Notes: a model not told the origin generated them from the letters alone. Counted from the stretch's first letter, positions 1 through 9,088 are shown. The stretch: 64,000 bases of DNA from Antarcticimicrobium sediminis (GCF_004348975.1 NZ_SMFP01000006.1:186001-250000), one strand, 5' to 3'. Numbers and translations: made by a program.

Positions 1-1
1 G

Positions 2-559
2 CCGCTGCTGCTGCTGGAATTTCACGGCTCGGAGCGCGGCGTGGTGGAACAGGCCGAAACCTTTGGCACCATCGCCGAGGAGTTCGGCGGCAGCGATTTC
101 GCCGCCACCACCAGCACCGAAGAGCGCAACAAACTGTGGCAGGCCCGCCATGACATGTATTGGGCCAGCCATGGGCTGCGTCCCGGCGCCAAGGGGCTGT
201 CGACCGATATCTGCGTGCCGATCTCGAAACTGGCGGAATGTGTCACCGCCGCGGCGGACAAGGCCGAAGAGATGGGGCTGATTTCCCCCATCGTCGGCCA
301 TGTCGGCGACGGCAATTTCCACTGCCTGCCGCTGATCGACATGGACAACCCCGAAGAGATCGCCAAGGCCGAGGAATTCGTCGGCTGGCTGAACGATCTG
401 GCGATCTCGATGGACGGCACCTGCACCGGCGAACACGGTATCGGGCAGGGCAAGCGCCCCTATCTGCTCAAGGAGCTTGGCCCGGCGATGAAATACATGG
501 CCGCGATCAAATCGGCGCTCGATCCTGACAATATCATGAACCCGGGCAAGATCATCTGA
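2..559 (+). CDS. FAD-linked oxidase C-terminal part (GlcD / D-lactate dehydrogenase-like), 5' truncated
   Basis: The reading frame is open from the left edge and ends at TGA 557-559, so only the last 185 residues of a flavoprotein are present. The visible part is the FAD-oxidase C-terminal (cap) domain. It carries the family signatures HVGDGNFHC and CTGEHGIGQGKR, whose histidines and glutamate lie near the FAD and substrate, and ends in the usual DPDNIMNPGKII. Such enzymes oxidise glycolate or D-2-hydroxy acids such as D-lactate to the 2-oxo acid. The substrate cannot be decided without the N-terminal FAD-binding domain. A 9-bp stem-loop (TTGGCGCCC / GGGCGCCAA, 567-594) follows the stop and may stabilise or end the transcript, although it has no T-run. 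Confidence 0.85.
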   Translation, partial: PLLLLEFHGSERGVVEQAETFGTIAEEFGGSDFAATTSTEERNKLWQARHDMYWASHGLRPGAKGLSTDICVPISKLAECVTAAADKAEEMGLISPIVGHVGDGNFHCLPLIDMDNPEEIAKAEEFVGWLNDLAISMDGTCTGEHGIGQGKRPYLLKELGPAMKYMAAIKSALDPDNIMNPGKII

Positions 560-896
560 TCTGGGCTTGGCGCCCTCACAGGGGGGGGCGCCAACGACGG
601 GGCGAGGTTGCGCGCCCTTCGCAGGGGCAGGTCAGCCGCGACTGCGGGAGCCTCCGGCGGGAGTATTTTGACCAAGAAGAAGCGCGAAGGAAGACGTGCG
701 CGCGGCGCGGTCCGGGCGTTTTGCCCATAGGTCGGGCGCAATTTGGGGGCGAACGCGGCAAGAAATGTCGCGCAGTGCCCGCTGAGTGACGCCGAGGTCG
801 GTTTTGGAGGGATTTCGGTCGGATGATCCCCGAGACTGGCCACCGGGCATGCCATAACTCTGGGGAAACAGACTCAGTCACCCGGAGAGCGGATTC
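560..896. other. Intergenic region with 3' stem-loop and one dispersed repeat copy
   Basis: This 337-bp gap between two flavoprotein genes holds the stem-loop at 567-594 and one copy of the dispersed CCTCCGGCGGGAGTATTTT element at 651-685. The remainder shows no convincing reading frame or RNA gene. The ribosome-binding site of the next gene is GGAGAG at 884-889. Confidence 0.6.
651..685 (+). repeat. Dispersed intergenic repeat, copy 1
   Basis: The sequence begins CCTCCGGCGGGAGTATTTT and continues into an AAGAAGAAGCG tail. It matches copies at 3426 and (inverted) 3580-3614 over the CCTCCGGCGGG-TATTT core. Its second half, GGAGTATTT-G-CCAAGAAGAAG, resembles a stretch inside xdhB. Confidence 0.7.
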
Positions 897-3386
897 ATGA
901 AGACCCATGTCAAAGCCCTGGTCGTCGGCGGCGGTGCCGTCGGCGCCTCGATCGCCTATCACCTTGCCCGCGCCGGTTGGAGCGACGTGATGCTGTTGGA
1001 GCGCGACGAACTGACCAGCGGCTCGACCTGGCACGCGGCCGGTCTGCTGCCGCTGTTCAACATGGGCTATGCCACCGGCCATATCCACGACTACTCGGTC
1101 AAGTTCTACAAGACGCTGGAGGAGGAAACCGGCCTCAATCCCGGGTTCGCCGTGGTCGGCAACCTGCGCATGGCGCAATGTCAGGAGCGGATGGATGAAT
1201 ATATGCTCTATGCCTCCACCGCCGAAACGCTGGGTATCCCCTACGAGTTTTTGAGCCCGGCCCAGATTCGGGAGCGTTGGCCACTGGTGCGCACCGAGGA
1301 TCTGCAAGGCGCGCTGTTTCACCCCACTGACGGCTATATCAACCCCGCCGACGTGACCCAGGCGATGGCCAAGGGCGCGCGCCAGCGCGGGGTCGAGATT
1401 GTCCGCCGCTGGCAGGTCGACGGCTATGAATGGACCGGTGCGGAGTGGAAGGTCAGCGTCACCAAGATGGTCGAAAAGGGTGGCAATCTGGTGGCCTCGG
1501 ACGAGACCGCCGTGATCACAGCCGAACATGTGGTCACCGCCACCGGCAACCACGCGCAGCGCACGGCGGCCCTGCTGGGCATCAAGATTCCTGCCATCCC
1601 GGTCGAGCATCAGTTCATCGTCACCGAACCCGATCCCGCGCTGGTGGACTATCGCAAGACCCACGGCGAACACCCGGTGCTGCGCGACGCGGATGCGCTC
1701 TGGTATGTGCGAGAGGAACGCGGCGGCTGGATCCTTGGGCCGTATGAGCGCAACGCCCCAGCGCGCTTTGCCTATGGCGTACCCGACTCGTTTCGCGCCG
1801 ATCTCTTCCCGCTCGATCTGGACCGGATCGAGGCCGAATACATGTCCTTCATCCACCGCATCCCGTCGTCGGAATCCGTTGGGCTCAAGGACGATTTCAA
1901 CGGCCCGATCTGCTATACCCCTGACGGCAACCCGCTGGTCGGCCCGGCGCCGGGTCTGCGCAACATGTGGCTGGCCGAAGGCTTTTCCTTTGGCATCACG
2001 GCGGCGGGCGGCACCGGCTATTACCTTGCCCAGATGATGGTCGAGGGCGAAGCCGAGATCGACATGGCCGCGCTTGACCCCAAACGCTACGGGTCGTGGA
2101 TGACCACCGAGTATGCGGTGAAGAAGAACGAAGAATGTTATGAGCATGTCTTTATCCTGCATCACCCGGACGAAGAACGCCCCGCCGCGCGGCCCCTGCG
2201 CACCGACCCCGCCTATGACCGGCAACAGGCGCTGGGCGCGCAATTCGGTTGCGTGAACGGCTGGGAACGCCCGAACTACTATGCGCCACAAGGGTTTGAC
2301 GATCACGATGCCCGCAGTTTCCGCCGTGGCGGCTGGTGGCAATACGCGGTGGATGAGGCGCGCGCGATCCGCGAGGGGGTGGGTCTGATCGACGCCACCG
2401 CTTTTACCAAACACGTGGTCAAAGGCCCCGGCGCCACGCAATTTCTGGATTGGTTCACCTGCAACAAGCTGCCCAAGGTGGGGCGCATCAACCTGACCTA
2501 TGCGTTGACCGCGGCCGGCACCACCCGCACCGAATACACCATCGTGCGGCTGGGCGAGGATGAATACTACCTCGTCTCCGCCGGTGCCTGGAGCGCCTAT
2601 GACGCGGATTACCTGCGCAAGGCGGCCGAGGAGAAGGCGGGCGAATTCGGCTATATCGAGATTCAGGATGTCACCAGCCAATGGGGCGTTCTGGCCATCG
2701 CCGGGCCGAAATCCCGCGACGTGCTGAACGAAATCGTCAAGGATGCCGATCCTGCGACCGTGCTGTCGAACAAACGGTTCCCTTGGCTGTCGATGCGTAA
2801 TATCGAACTGGGCATGTGCCCGGTGCGCGCCATCCGCGTCGCCTATACCGGCGAGTTGGGCTGGGAGCTGCATCACCCGATCGAGATGCAGCGCTATCTT
2901 TGGGATCAGCTGATGCAGGCCGGCGCCAAACACGGCATGAAACCGGTCGGGGCCCGCGCCCAGAACTGGCTGCGTCAGGAAAAAAGCTATCGCGCCTTTG
3001 GCACCGAACTGGGCCGCGATGCTACCCCGTTGGAGGCCGATTTGCCACGTTTCGTCGACCTGTCAAAGGAGTTTCACGGCAAACCGGAGATGCAGGAAAA
3101 GGGCATCCGCTCCAAATGCTGCACCCTGTTGATCGACGGCCCCGAGGATGCCGATCCCTGGGGCCGCGAGGCGCTTTACCTTGATGGCGAAAAGGTCGGG
3201 CGGCTCACCTCCGGCGGCTATTCCGTGGCGTTCGGAAAATCCATCGGCATGGGCTACGTCAAACCTGACCTCGCGGTGCCCGGCACCCGGCTGAAGGTTC
3301 GGATGTTCAACGATCTCTGGGATGCCGAGGTGGTTGTGGACAGCCCCTATGACCCGAAGAACGAGACGATCCGCAAGGACGGCTGA
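897..3386 (+). CDS. Dimethylglycine/sarcosine dehydrogenase-like FAD protein with GcvT domains
   Basis: This 829-residue protein has the full DMGDH architecture. The N-terminal DAO-type FAD domain has a dinucleotide motif (GGGAVG, residues 11-16) and the STWHAAG motif, where His46 matches the histidine that binds FAD covalently in dimethylglycine dehydrogenase. A central FAO_M-type linker follows near residues 370-430, then GCV_T and GCV_T_C folate-binding domains to the C-terminus. Members demethylate N-methylated glycines and pass the C1 unit to tetrahydrofolate, typically in choline and glycine betaine breakdown. The ATG at 897 has GGAGAG seven bases upstream. The exact substrate (dimethylglycine, sarcosine or a related amine) is inferred from the family only, and no betaine genes are adjacent to confirm it. 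Confidence 0.85.
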   Translation: MKTHVKALVVGGGAVGASIAYHLARAGWSDVMLLERDELTSGSTWHAAGLLPLFNMGYATGHIHDYSVKFYKTLEEETGLNPGFAVVGNLRMAQCQERMDEYMLYASTAETLGIPYEFLSPAQIRERWPLVRTEDLQGALFHPTDGYINPADVTQAMAKGARQRGVEIVRRWQVDGYEWTGAEWKVSVTKMVEKGGNLVASDETAVITAEHVVTATGNHAQRTAALLGIKIPAIPVEHQFIVTEPDPALVDYRKTHGEHPVLRDADALWYVREERGGWILGPYERNAPARFAYGVPDSFRADLFPLDLDRIEAEYMSFIHRIPSSESVGLKDDFNGPICYTPDGNPLVGPAPGLRNMWLAEGFSFGITAAGGTGYYLAQMMVEGEAEIDMAALDPKRYGSWMTTEYAVKKNEECYEHVFILHHPDEERPAARPLRTDPAYDRQQALGAQFGCVNGWERPNYYAPQGFDDHDARSFRRGGWWQYAVDEARAIREGVGLIDATAFTKHVVKGPGATQFLDWFTCNKLPKVGRINLTYALTAAGTTRTEYTIVRLGEDEYYLVSAGAWSAYDADYLRKAAEEKAGEFGYIEIQDVTSQWGVLAIAGPKSRDVLNEIVKDADPATVLSNKRFPWLSMRNIELGMCPVRAIRVAYTGELGWELHHPIEMQRYLWDQLMQAGAKHGMKPVGARAQNWLRQEKSYRAFGTELGRDATPLEADLPRFVDLSKEFHGKPEMQEKGIRSKCCTLLIDGPEDADPWGREALYLDGEKVGRLTSGGYSVAFGKSIGMGYVKPDLAVPGTRLKVRMFNDLWDAEVVVDSPYDPKNETIRKDG

Positions 3387-3425
3387 AGAACATGGACCGA
3401 GGCCGCGACGTCGCGCGGCCCGGTG

Positions 3426-3460
3426 CCTCCGGCGGGGATATTTGGCGTGAAAGGAAAAGG
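3426..3460 (+). repeat. Dispersed intergenic repeat, copy 2
   Basis: The sequence CCTCCGGCGGGGATATTT followed by GGCGTGAAAGGAAAAGG lies just after the DMGDH-like gene. It pairs with an inverted copy at 3580-3614: 18 bases of the core are identical, and GTGAAAGGAA recurs in the tail. The pair would form a long snap-back structure in the 3' region between the two convergent genes. Confidence 0.8.
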
Positions 3461-3579
3461 GAGGGCACGCTCTGCACCCTCCCCGAAAAAGGGGTCACCC
3501 TCTTCCTCTCACACGGCCATCGGCGTCCCCGCCTGTACCGCAGGGCAATCCTGCCGCGGCAAGATTAAAAAACCCTTGC

Positions 3580-3614
3580 TTCCTTTCACCTGAAATATCC
3601 CCGCCGGAGGCCTC
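3580..3614 (-). repeat. Dispersed intergenic repeat, copy 3 (inverted)
   Basis: Read on the minus strand this is CCTCCGGCGGGGATATTT followed by CAGGTGAAAGGAAGC, the inverted partner of the copy at 3426-3460. The inverted arrangement between convergent genes could act as a bidirectional 3' end, but no clean T-run follows either copy. Confidence 0.8.
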
Positions 3615-3665
3615 AGGCGCGGCAGCGCCCGAAACAGGGGCGATCAACCGCTCCCTTGCGAATGA

Positions 3666-4004
3666 TTATTCTGCGCTCAACTCGTCGAAACACTCCAGCG
3701 CCTTGGCAGCATACATCATGGCCGGGCCGCCGCCCATCTGGACGCACATGCCCAGCACATCGGCCACCTCTTCGCGGCTGGCACCAGCCTTGATCAGCGC
3801 CTCAATATGCAGCCCGATGCAGGATTCGCAGCGTTCCGCCACGGCGATGCCAAGGGCGACGAATTCCTTGGTTTTCAGATCCAGAACACCGCTTTCCTTC
3901 ACCGCCTTGGTCAGGGTGCCAAAGCCGCGCGTGGCTTCGGGGTTTGCGCGGTTCAGGTTGCGCAGGCTGTTGCGGGTCAGGTTCAGCTTTTCTTTCCAGC
4001 TCAT
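3666..4004 (-). CDS. Carboxymuconolactone decarboxylase / AhpD-like protein
   Basis: This 112-residue protein is a single CMD domain. It contains the AhpD-type motif E57-R-C59-E-S-C62-x3-H66, the thiol/relay group found in alkylhydroperoxidase-like members, so peroxide or thiol chemistry is more likely than true carboxymuconolactone decarboxylation. The open frame extends upstream to 4064, but the ATG at 4004 is preferred: it has GAAAGG upstream and gives the normal family length. It lies 70 bp downstream of the DUF938 gene on the same strand and may share its transcript. Physiological substrate unknown. Confidence 0.8.
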   Translation of the reverse strand: MSWKEKLNLTRNSLRNLNRANPEATRGFGTLTKAVKESGVLDLKTKEFVALGIAVAERCESCIGLHIEALIKAGASREEVADVLGMCVQMGGGPAMMYAAKALECFDELSAE

Positions 4005-4073
4005 TATGAGGCCTTTCACATTTCGGGTTCGCGGCCATTGACCACGCGCCGCAGGAAACGGCATTGATCCTGA

Positions 4074-4736
4074 TCAGAAAGCGGGCTTTTGCGCAATCAG
4101 GGCAAGGTTGTTCGCAGGCATTTCGACCGCCTCGATCAGCTCCAACCCGGCCCGGTGGATCAGATCGATCACATCGAAATCATCCTTGTAACCAAGCCGC
4201 GAATCCTGCGCCGTCAGGCTGGCGTGAAACGATGCGTCGCCGGCGCTGGTCAATTCGCCCGCTCGCATGAAGGGGCCATAAAGCACCAGCCGCCCGCGCG
4301 GCGCCAGCGCCTGTGCGGCCTCTGTGATCAGGACCTCGACCCAAGCCATCGGGATCAGGTGCAACAGATTCGACAGCGTGATCAGATCCTGCCCGGACAG
4401 GTCCGCTGCCCAGCCGGGACGGCTGGCATCCAGATCCCGCGCGGGCGAGAGATTGCCGCAACCGCTTTCCCCCGCATAGGCGTCGATACTGGCGCGCCGG
4501 GCCGGGTCGGGATCGCTTGGCTGCCAATGCAGCCCGGGGAGGCGCGCGGCAAAGGCCACCACGTGTTGGCCGGTGCCGCTGGCGATCTCCAGCGCGCGGC
4601 CTTGCTGTGGCGCCACCTGATCCAGCAGATCGCACAGCGCCGCGCAATTGCGCTCGGCCGAGGGCGCGACCAGTTTGTCGCCCTCGGTCTTGTTGGCGAT
4701 GCTGGCGCTATCGGGCAGGGTCAGACGATTGGTCAT
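4074..4736 (-). CDS. DUF938 family SAM-dependent methyltransferase-like protein
   Basis: A 220-residue protein recognised as DUF938 (methyltransferase-26-like). The N-terminal SPSAERN-like segment (here APSAERN) is followed by the SAM-binding LEIASGTGQHV motif near residue 50, and the GRLVLYGPF strand lies further on, as in class I methyltransferases. The methyl acceptor of this family is not known to me. Its start codon overlaps the stop of the upstream amino acid dehydrogenase by four bases (ATGA), so the two genes are translationally coupled. Confidence 0.8.
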   Translation of the reverse strand: MTNRLTLPDSASIANKTEGDKLVAPSAERNCAALCDLLDQVAPQQGRALEIASGTGQHVVAFAARLPGLHWQPSDPDPARRASIDAYAGESGCGNLSPARDLDASRPGWAADLSGQDLITLSNLLHLIPMAWVEVLITEAAQALAPRGRLVLYGPFMRAGELTSAGDASFHASLTAQDSRLGYKDDFDVIDLIHRAGLELIEAVEMPANNLALIAQKPAF

Positions 4737-5824
4737 CGGGCGAATCTTTCGGGCGAAAGCTGGGCGCAGGTCGCGCCATCCATCACCGGCGCGCGTCCCA
4801 GGATCAGATCGGCGGCCAACTGGCTGACGGCGGGGCAGGTGAGAAAGCCATAGCCGCCCTGTCCGGCCAGCCAGAAAAAGCCGGGCGCGACCGGATCATG
4901 CCCGATCACCAGATTGCGGTCGGGGGCAAAGCTGCGCAGCCCGGCCCAGTTCGAGATCATCCGCGTGACCGGTTCGCGCACCACCTCTTCATAACGCGCG
5001 ATGCCCTCGGCCAGCGTCATATCCTCGGCCCAGGCATCATGCGGCGTGGTCGGGTCTTCCTCGGCGGGCGAGACAAGCAGCGCCCCGGCGTCGGGCTTCA
5101 TGTACCAGCTCTCGTTGACGCCAAAAACCATCGGCCAGCGCGCCGGATCATGGCCGTCGGGTGCGGCCACACGGGCCATCGAGCGGCGCATCGGCGTGAT
5201 CTTGATCGGGGCAACCCCGGCCAGACCGGCGACCTCGTCGGCCCAAGCTCCGGCGGCATTGACCAGCAGGTCGGCCTCGATCACCCCCTGTGGCGTGCTC
5301 ACCAGCCAACGCGCCCCGCGCGTGATCGCGCTGACCGGCGATTTGGTCAGCACCTGCCCGCCATTGGTGCGGATGGTGCGGGCGAAATCCTGCAACAGCC
5401 GGTCGGTGTCGATATCCCAAGCGTCGGAATGATACCCCAGAAGAACCGCGCGCTCCGGGTTCAGGATCGGCACCAATTTGCACGCCTCTTCCGGGCTGAT
5501 CTGATCCATCCCCATCTCGGCCAGATCCTTGGCAAAGGCGTCTTCCTGCCCGGCCAGACCCGCCAGCATCAGCCCGCGCGGGCTGAGATAATCACTCTCG
5601 CGTAGGTAGAAATCGGCGCTCGCCCGCGCCAGCGCCACGGTCGAGGGCATGCCATAGCTGGCCTCATACAGCGCCGCCGAGCGACCGGAGGCGTGATAGC
5701 CGATGGCCTGTTCTGCCTCCAGCACGGTCACCCGCGCATGCGGCGCCAGCCGCGCCCCGGCCGAGATCCCGGCGATCCCGCCGCCGATGATCACGATATC
5801 TGTCTGTGTCTGAGTATCTGTCAT
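4733..5824 (-). CDS. FAD-dependent D-amino acid dehydrogenase (DauA/DAO-like)
   Basis: This 363-residue flavoprotein has the dinucleotide motif GGGIAG near residue 13 and the GYHASGRSAA segment typical of D-arginine dehydrogenase-like DAO proteins. Its C-terminus has LRSFAPDRNLVIGHDP and WLAGQGGYGF, which also match that group. It probably oxidises a D-amino acid (or related amine/imino acid) to the 2-oxo acid with FAD; D-arginine specificity is only a guess. The open frame extends to 6013, but the extra 63 residues run through the terminator of the upstream operon, so the ATG at 5824 is chosen. It overlaps the DUF938 gene by ATGA. Confidence 0.82.
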   Translation of the reverse strand: MTDTQTQTDIVIIGGGIAGISAGARLAPHARVTVLEAEQAIGYHASGRSAALYEASYGMPSTVALARASADFYLRESDYLSPRGLMLAGLAGQEDAFAKDLAEMGMDQISPEEACKLVPILNPERAVLLGYHSDAWDIDTDRLLQDFARTIRTNGGQVLTKSPVSAITRGARWLVSTPQGVIEADLLVNAAGAWADEVAGLAGVAPIKITPMRRSMARVAAPDGHDPARWPMVFGVNESWYMKPDAGALLVSPAEEDPTTPHDAWAEDMTLAEGIARYEEVVREPVTRMISNWAGLRSFAPDRNLVIGHDPVAPGFFWLAGQGGYGFLTCPAVSQLAADLILGRAPVMDGATCAQLSPERFAR

Positions 5825-5920
5825 GGGGCGAAACTGGCACGGGGCGCGGCAATGGGAAAGCCCTGTTTCGACCGCGCCAGCGCCGAAAACGGCAAACCGA
5901 AAGCGATCACCAAAAGCGGC

Positions 5921-5953
5921 AAACGAAAAAGGCCCCGGCGTGCACCGGGGCCT
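5921..5953 (-). terminator. Rho-independent terminator of the xdh-BMP operon
   Basis: On the minus strand the stem AGGCCCCGG / CCGGGGCCT (5930-5938 and 5945-5953, six-base loop) is followed by TTTTTCG. It lies 26 bp after the BMP protein stop codon and separates that operon from the D-amino acid dehydrogenase gene. Confidence 0.85.
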
Positions 5954-5978
5954 CTGGATCGTTTCACGCGTGCAGAGC

Positions 5979-7052
5979 TTACTGCGGAATTTCGCCGTCG
6001 AGACCTTCGACATAGAAATTCATGCCCGCCAGCGTGCCGTCATCGGCGACCTCGCCCTCGGCCAGCCACGGGGTGCCGTCCTGCTTGTTCAGCGGGCCGG
6101 TAAAGGGATGGTATTCGCCCGATGCAATCGACGCTTTCAGCGCCAGCGCCTCGGCTTTCACATCCTCAGGCACGGCGGACGAAATCTCGCCGATCTTGAC
6201 CATGCCGGCACCGATGCCGTCCCATGTGTTCACGGTTTCCCATGTGCCGTCCATCACTGCCTTGGTGCGGGCGATGTAATAGGGCGCCCAGTTGTCGATG
6301 ATCGAGCTGACGCGCGGCGACGGCGCGTATTCGGCCATGTCAGACGCTTGACCAAAGGTGATCACGTTGCCGGCGTTCTTGGCGGCCGCCTGCGGCGCGG
6401 TGGAATCGGTGTGCTGCAGGATCACGTCGGCGCCCTGTTCGATCAGCACCTTGGCCGCGTCGGCTTCTTTCGCCGGATCAAACCAGGTAAAGGCCCAGAC
6501 GATCTTGAACTGGACGTCCGGGTTTACCTTCTTGGCGTGGATATAGGCCGAGTTGATGCCGCGGATCACTTCGGGGATCGGATAGGACCCGATATAGCCC
6601 ACGATGTTGGATTTGGTCATGCGCCCGGCGATGGTGCCCTGCACCGCGCGCCCCTCATAGAAGCGGGCGGAATAGACCGACACGTTCGGCGCCGTCTTGT
6701 AGCCGGTGGCATGCTCGAACTTGATGTTCGGGAATTTCTTGGCCACGTTGATGGTCGGGTCCATGTAGCCGAACGAGGTGGTAAAGATCAGATCGGCACC
6801 GTTCAGCGCCATCTGCGTCATCACCCGCTCCGAATCCGGGCCCTCGGCCACGTTCTCGACAAAGACGGTTTCGACCTTGTCGCCGAACTCGGCCTCGACC
6901 GCCTTGCGGCCTTGGTTGTGCTCATAGGTCCAGCCGCCGTCACCGACCGGTCCGACATAGACAAAGCCGATCTTGGTTTTGTCCTGTGCCACCGCTCCGG
7001 TGGCCAGGCCCAGCACCATCGCGGCGCTGGCAAGAAGAGAAGTCAGTTTCAT
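5979..7052 (-). CDS. BMP-family ABC transporter substrate-binding protein (purine/nucleoside-type)
   Basis: A 357-residue secreted protein with signal peptide MKLTSLLASAAMVLGLATG-AVAQ and the BMP family opening IGFVYVGPVGDGGWTYEHN. Further family segments include TTSFGYMDP and GYIGSYPIPEVIRGINS. BMP proteins of this type bind nucleosides or purine bases and deliver them to an ABC permease. It is the last gene of a minus-strand operon that also encodes two permeases, the ATPase and xanthine dehydrogenase. The neighbours therefore argue for a purine base such as xanthine or hypoxanthine, or a nucleoside, as ligand. The specificity is inferred from context, not from visible binding residues. Confidence 0.88.
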   Translation of the reverse strand: MKLTSLLASAAMVLGLATGAVAQDKTKIGFVYVGPVGDGGWTYEHNQGRKAVEAEFGDKVETVFVENVAEGPDSERVMTQMALNGADLIFTTSFGYMDPTINVAKKFPNIKFEHATGYKTAPNVSVYSARFYEGRAVQGTIAGRMTKSNIVGYIGSYPIPEVIRGINSAYIHAKKVNPDVQFKIVWAFTWFDPAKEADAAKVLIEQGADVILQHTDSTAPQAAAKNAGNVITFGQASDMAEYAPSPRVSSIIDNWAPYYIARTKAVMDGTWETVNTWDGIGAGMVKIGEISSAVPEDVKAEALALKASIASGEYHPFTGPLNKQDGTPWLAEGEVADDGTLAGMNFYVEGLDGEIPQ

Positions 7053-7083
7053 TCAGGGTCCCCCTGTTGGATATCATGCGCCC

Positions 7084-8004
7084 CTAATGCGAGGCATGGA
7101 AAATACGGCCGAGCGCAGCAGGCGCGCTGCTTTTGTCGGCGGAGAGGATTACGAGCACGAGGATCGTCACCAGATAGGGCGACATTGCCAGATACTCGAC
7201 CGGAATGGCAACGCCAGCCGCCTGCAGATTGAGCTGCACGACCGTGACGCCGCCGAAAAGATAGGCACCCAGCAAGACCCGCCAGGGCTTCCAGCTGGCG
7301 AAGACCACCAGCGCCAGCGCGATCCAGCCGACACCGGCGGTCATCCCCTCGGTCCACTGCGGCACCCGGATCAGGCTGATATAGGCCCCACCCAGCCCGG
7401 CACAGGCACCGCCAAAGGCAATCGCCGCAATGCGGATGCGCACCACCTTGTAGCCGAGCGCATGGGCGGCATCGTGGTTTTCCCCCACCGCCCGCAGAAT
7501 CAGCCCGACGCGGGTGAATTTCAGCACCGCCCAGACCGCCGCGATGATCGCCACGCCAAGATACAGCACCGGATCATGCGAGAACAGGATCGGCCCCAGC
7601 ACCGGCATGTCGCTCAGCCCCGGGATATGCAGCTCAGCCATCCGCGGCGGTTTGACCCCGACATAGCTCTGGCCCATCAGCGAACTCAGTCCAAGCCCGA
7701 ACAGCGTCAGCGCCAAGCCGCTCGCCACCTGATTGGCCAGCGCGACCTGCGTCAGCACCACGAACAGCAGCGACAGCGCCGCACCCCCGACAGCTGCGGC
7801 CAGAAACCCCAGCCAGGGCGATCCGGTCTCGACCGCGATGGCAAAGCCGCTGATCGCACCGACGATCATCATCCCCTCGACCCCGAGGTTCAGAACACCG
7901 GCCTTTTCCACCACCAGCTCTCCGATCGCGGCCAGCAGCAGCGGCGTGGCCGCCACCATCAGCGAGGCGATCAGAAGGACGGGATTGATTGCGGACAGAT
8001 CCAT
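7084..8004 (-). CDS. ABC transporter permease, BMP/NupQ-type
   Basis: This 306-residue, strongly hydrophobic protein belongs to the BPD_transp_2 (RbsC/LivM-like) permease family. The conserved GELVVEKAGVLNLGVEGMM segment near residue 30 and GSPWLGFLAAA mark it as the shorter of the two BMP-system permeases. It forms the membrane channel with the permease encoded immediately upstream, the start following that gene's stop by one base, so the two are coupled. A 31-bp gap separates it from the substrate-binding protein gene. Confidence 0.88.
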   Translation of the reverse strand: MDLSAINPVLLIASLMVAATPLLLAAIGELVVEKAGVLNLGVEGMMIVGAISGFAIAVETGSPWLGFLAAAVGGAALSLLFVVLTQVALANQVASGLALTLFGLGLSSLMGQSYVGVKPPRMAELHIPGLSDMPVLGPILFSHDPVLYLGVAIIAAVWAVLKFTRVGLILRAVGENHDAAHALGYKVVRIRIAAIAFGGACAGLGGAYISLIRVPQWTEGMTAGVGWIALALVVFASWKPWRVLLGAYLFGGVTVVQLNLQAAGVAIPVEYLAMSPYLVTILVLVILSADKSSAPAALGRIFHASH

Positions 8005-8005
8005 C

Positions 8006-9088
8006 TCAGGCCACCTCCGGCTTTTGCAACGCGATGCGGTAATTGGTCAGCAGGTCCAGCGCCAGCAGGAAGAACAGCAGCATCCCCTGAAACACCTGAA
8101 TCGCCGCCGCAGGCAGGCCCAACTGCCCTTGGGCGATCTCGCCGCCGATATAGGTCAGCGCCATCAACCCCCCGGCCAGCAGAATGCCAACCGGATGCAA
8201 CCGGCCCAGAAACGCCACGATGATCGCGGTAAACCCATAGCCGACGTTGAAATCAATGCTCACCTGACCCGCAGGACCCGAAACCTCGAACATCCCCGCC
8301 AGCCCGGCCAGCGCCCCCGACATCCCCAGACACAGCAGGATCAGCCGTGACGGGCGCACCCCGGCGAACCGCGCCGCGCGCGGCGCCTCGCCGGTCAGAC
8401 GGATGTGGAACCCCAGCATGTGCCGGTTCAACAGCACATAGGCAAAGATCACCGCGATCAAGGCCGCCACCACGCCCCAATGCATGCCGGTATTGGCGAT
8501 CAGATCGGCGTTATGCGCGCTGTCATATTGTTGCAGATTGCGGCTACCGGGAAATCCGAACCCCTCGGGGTTCTTCAACAGCCCCAGCGACATCGAGGCC
8601 AGAAACTGCTCGGCGACATAGACCAGCATCAGCGACACCAGAATTTCGTTGGTGCCGAAGCGCACCTTCAGAAAGGCCGGGATCATCGCCCAAAGCCAGC
8701 CGCCCAAGGCCCCGGCAATCACCATCAGCGGAAAGATGTACCAGGCCTCCAGCGGGTAAAACGCCAGACCGACCGCCGCGCCGGTCAAGGCGCCGATGAT
8801 ATATTGTCCCTCGGCCCCGATATTCCAGATACCGGCGCGGAACCCCAGCGACAGGCCGATGGCGATCAGCACCAGCGGCGCCCCCTTCACCAGCAGTTGC
8901 GGGCGGTAATAAAAGGCAAACTCGCCAAACAGCGGTTCCCAGAAAATCGTCTCGATCGCCTGCAGCGGGTTGGTGCCCAGCACCCCGAACAGCAGCCCCC
9001 CGAACAGCATTGTCGCCAGCACCGCCACCAGCGGCGTCGCGATCGACCAGCCGCGCGACGGTTGCGGCCTCTTTTCCAACCGGATCAT
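8006..9088 (-). CDS. ABC transporter permease, BMP/NupP-type
   Basis: A 360-residue membrane protein, the longer of the paired BMP-system permeases. It has multiple hydrophobic segments and the family hallmark FRAGIWNIGAEGQYIIGAL near residue 85, plus RFGTNEILVSLML. With the NupQ-type permease it builds the heterodimeric channel for the purine/nucleoside importer. The ATG at 9088 has AAGGGG upstream. It lies 66 bp after the ATPase gene, the largest gap within this eight-gene operon apart from the promoter region. Confidence 0.88.
   Translation of the reverse strand: MIRLEKRPQPSRGWSIATPLVAVLATMLFGGLLFGVLGTNPLQAIETIFWEPLFGEFAFYYRPQLLVKGAPLVLIAIGLSLGFRAGIWNIGAEGQYIIGALTGAAVGLAFYPLEAWYIFPLMVIAGALGGWLWAMIPAFLKVRFGTNEILVSLMLVYVAEQFLASMSLGLLKNPEGFGFPGSRNLQQYDSAHNADLIANTGMHWGVVAALIAVIFAYVLLNRHMLGFHIRLTGEAPRAARFAGVRPSRLILLCLGMSGALAGLAGMFEVSGPAGQVSIDFNVGYGFTAIIVAFLGRLHPVGILLAGGLMALTYIGGEIAQGQLGLPAAAIQVFQGMLLFFLLALDLLTNYRIALQKPEVA

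Noticed and set aside
576-2933. 785-codon open frame on the minus strand opposite the DMGDH-like gene
   Set aside because: It is an antisense shadow of a clear 829-residue flavoprotein. Its translation is rich in H, R, G and Q and shows no family motif.
5825-6013. N-terminal extension of the D-amino acid dehydrogenase
   Set aside because: The extension would run across the terminator of the upstream operon, and the FAD motif normally lies near the N-terminus, as with the ATG at 5824.
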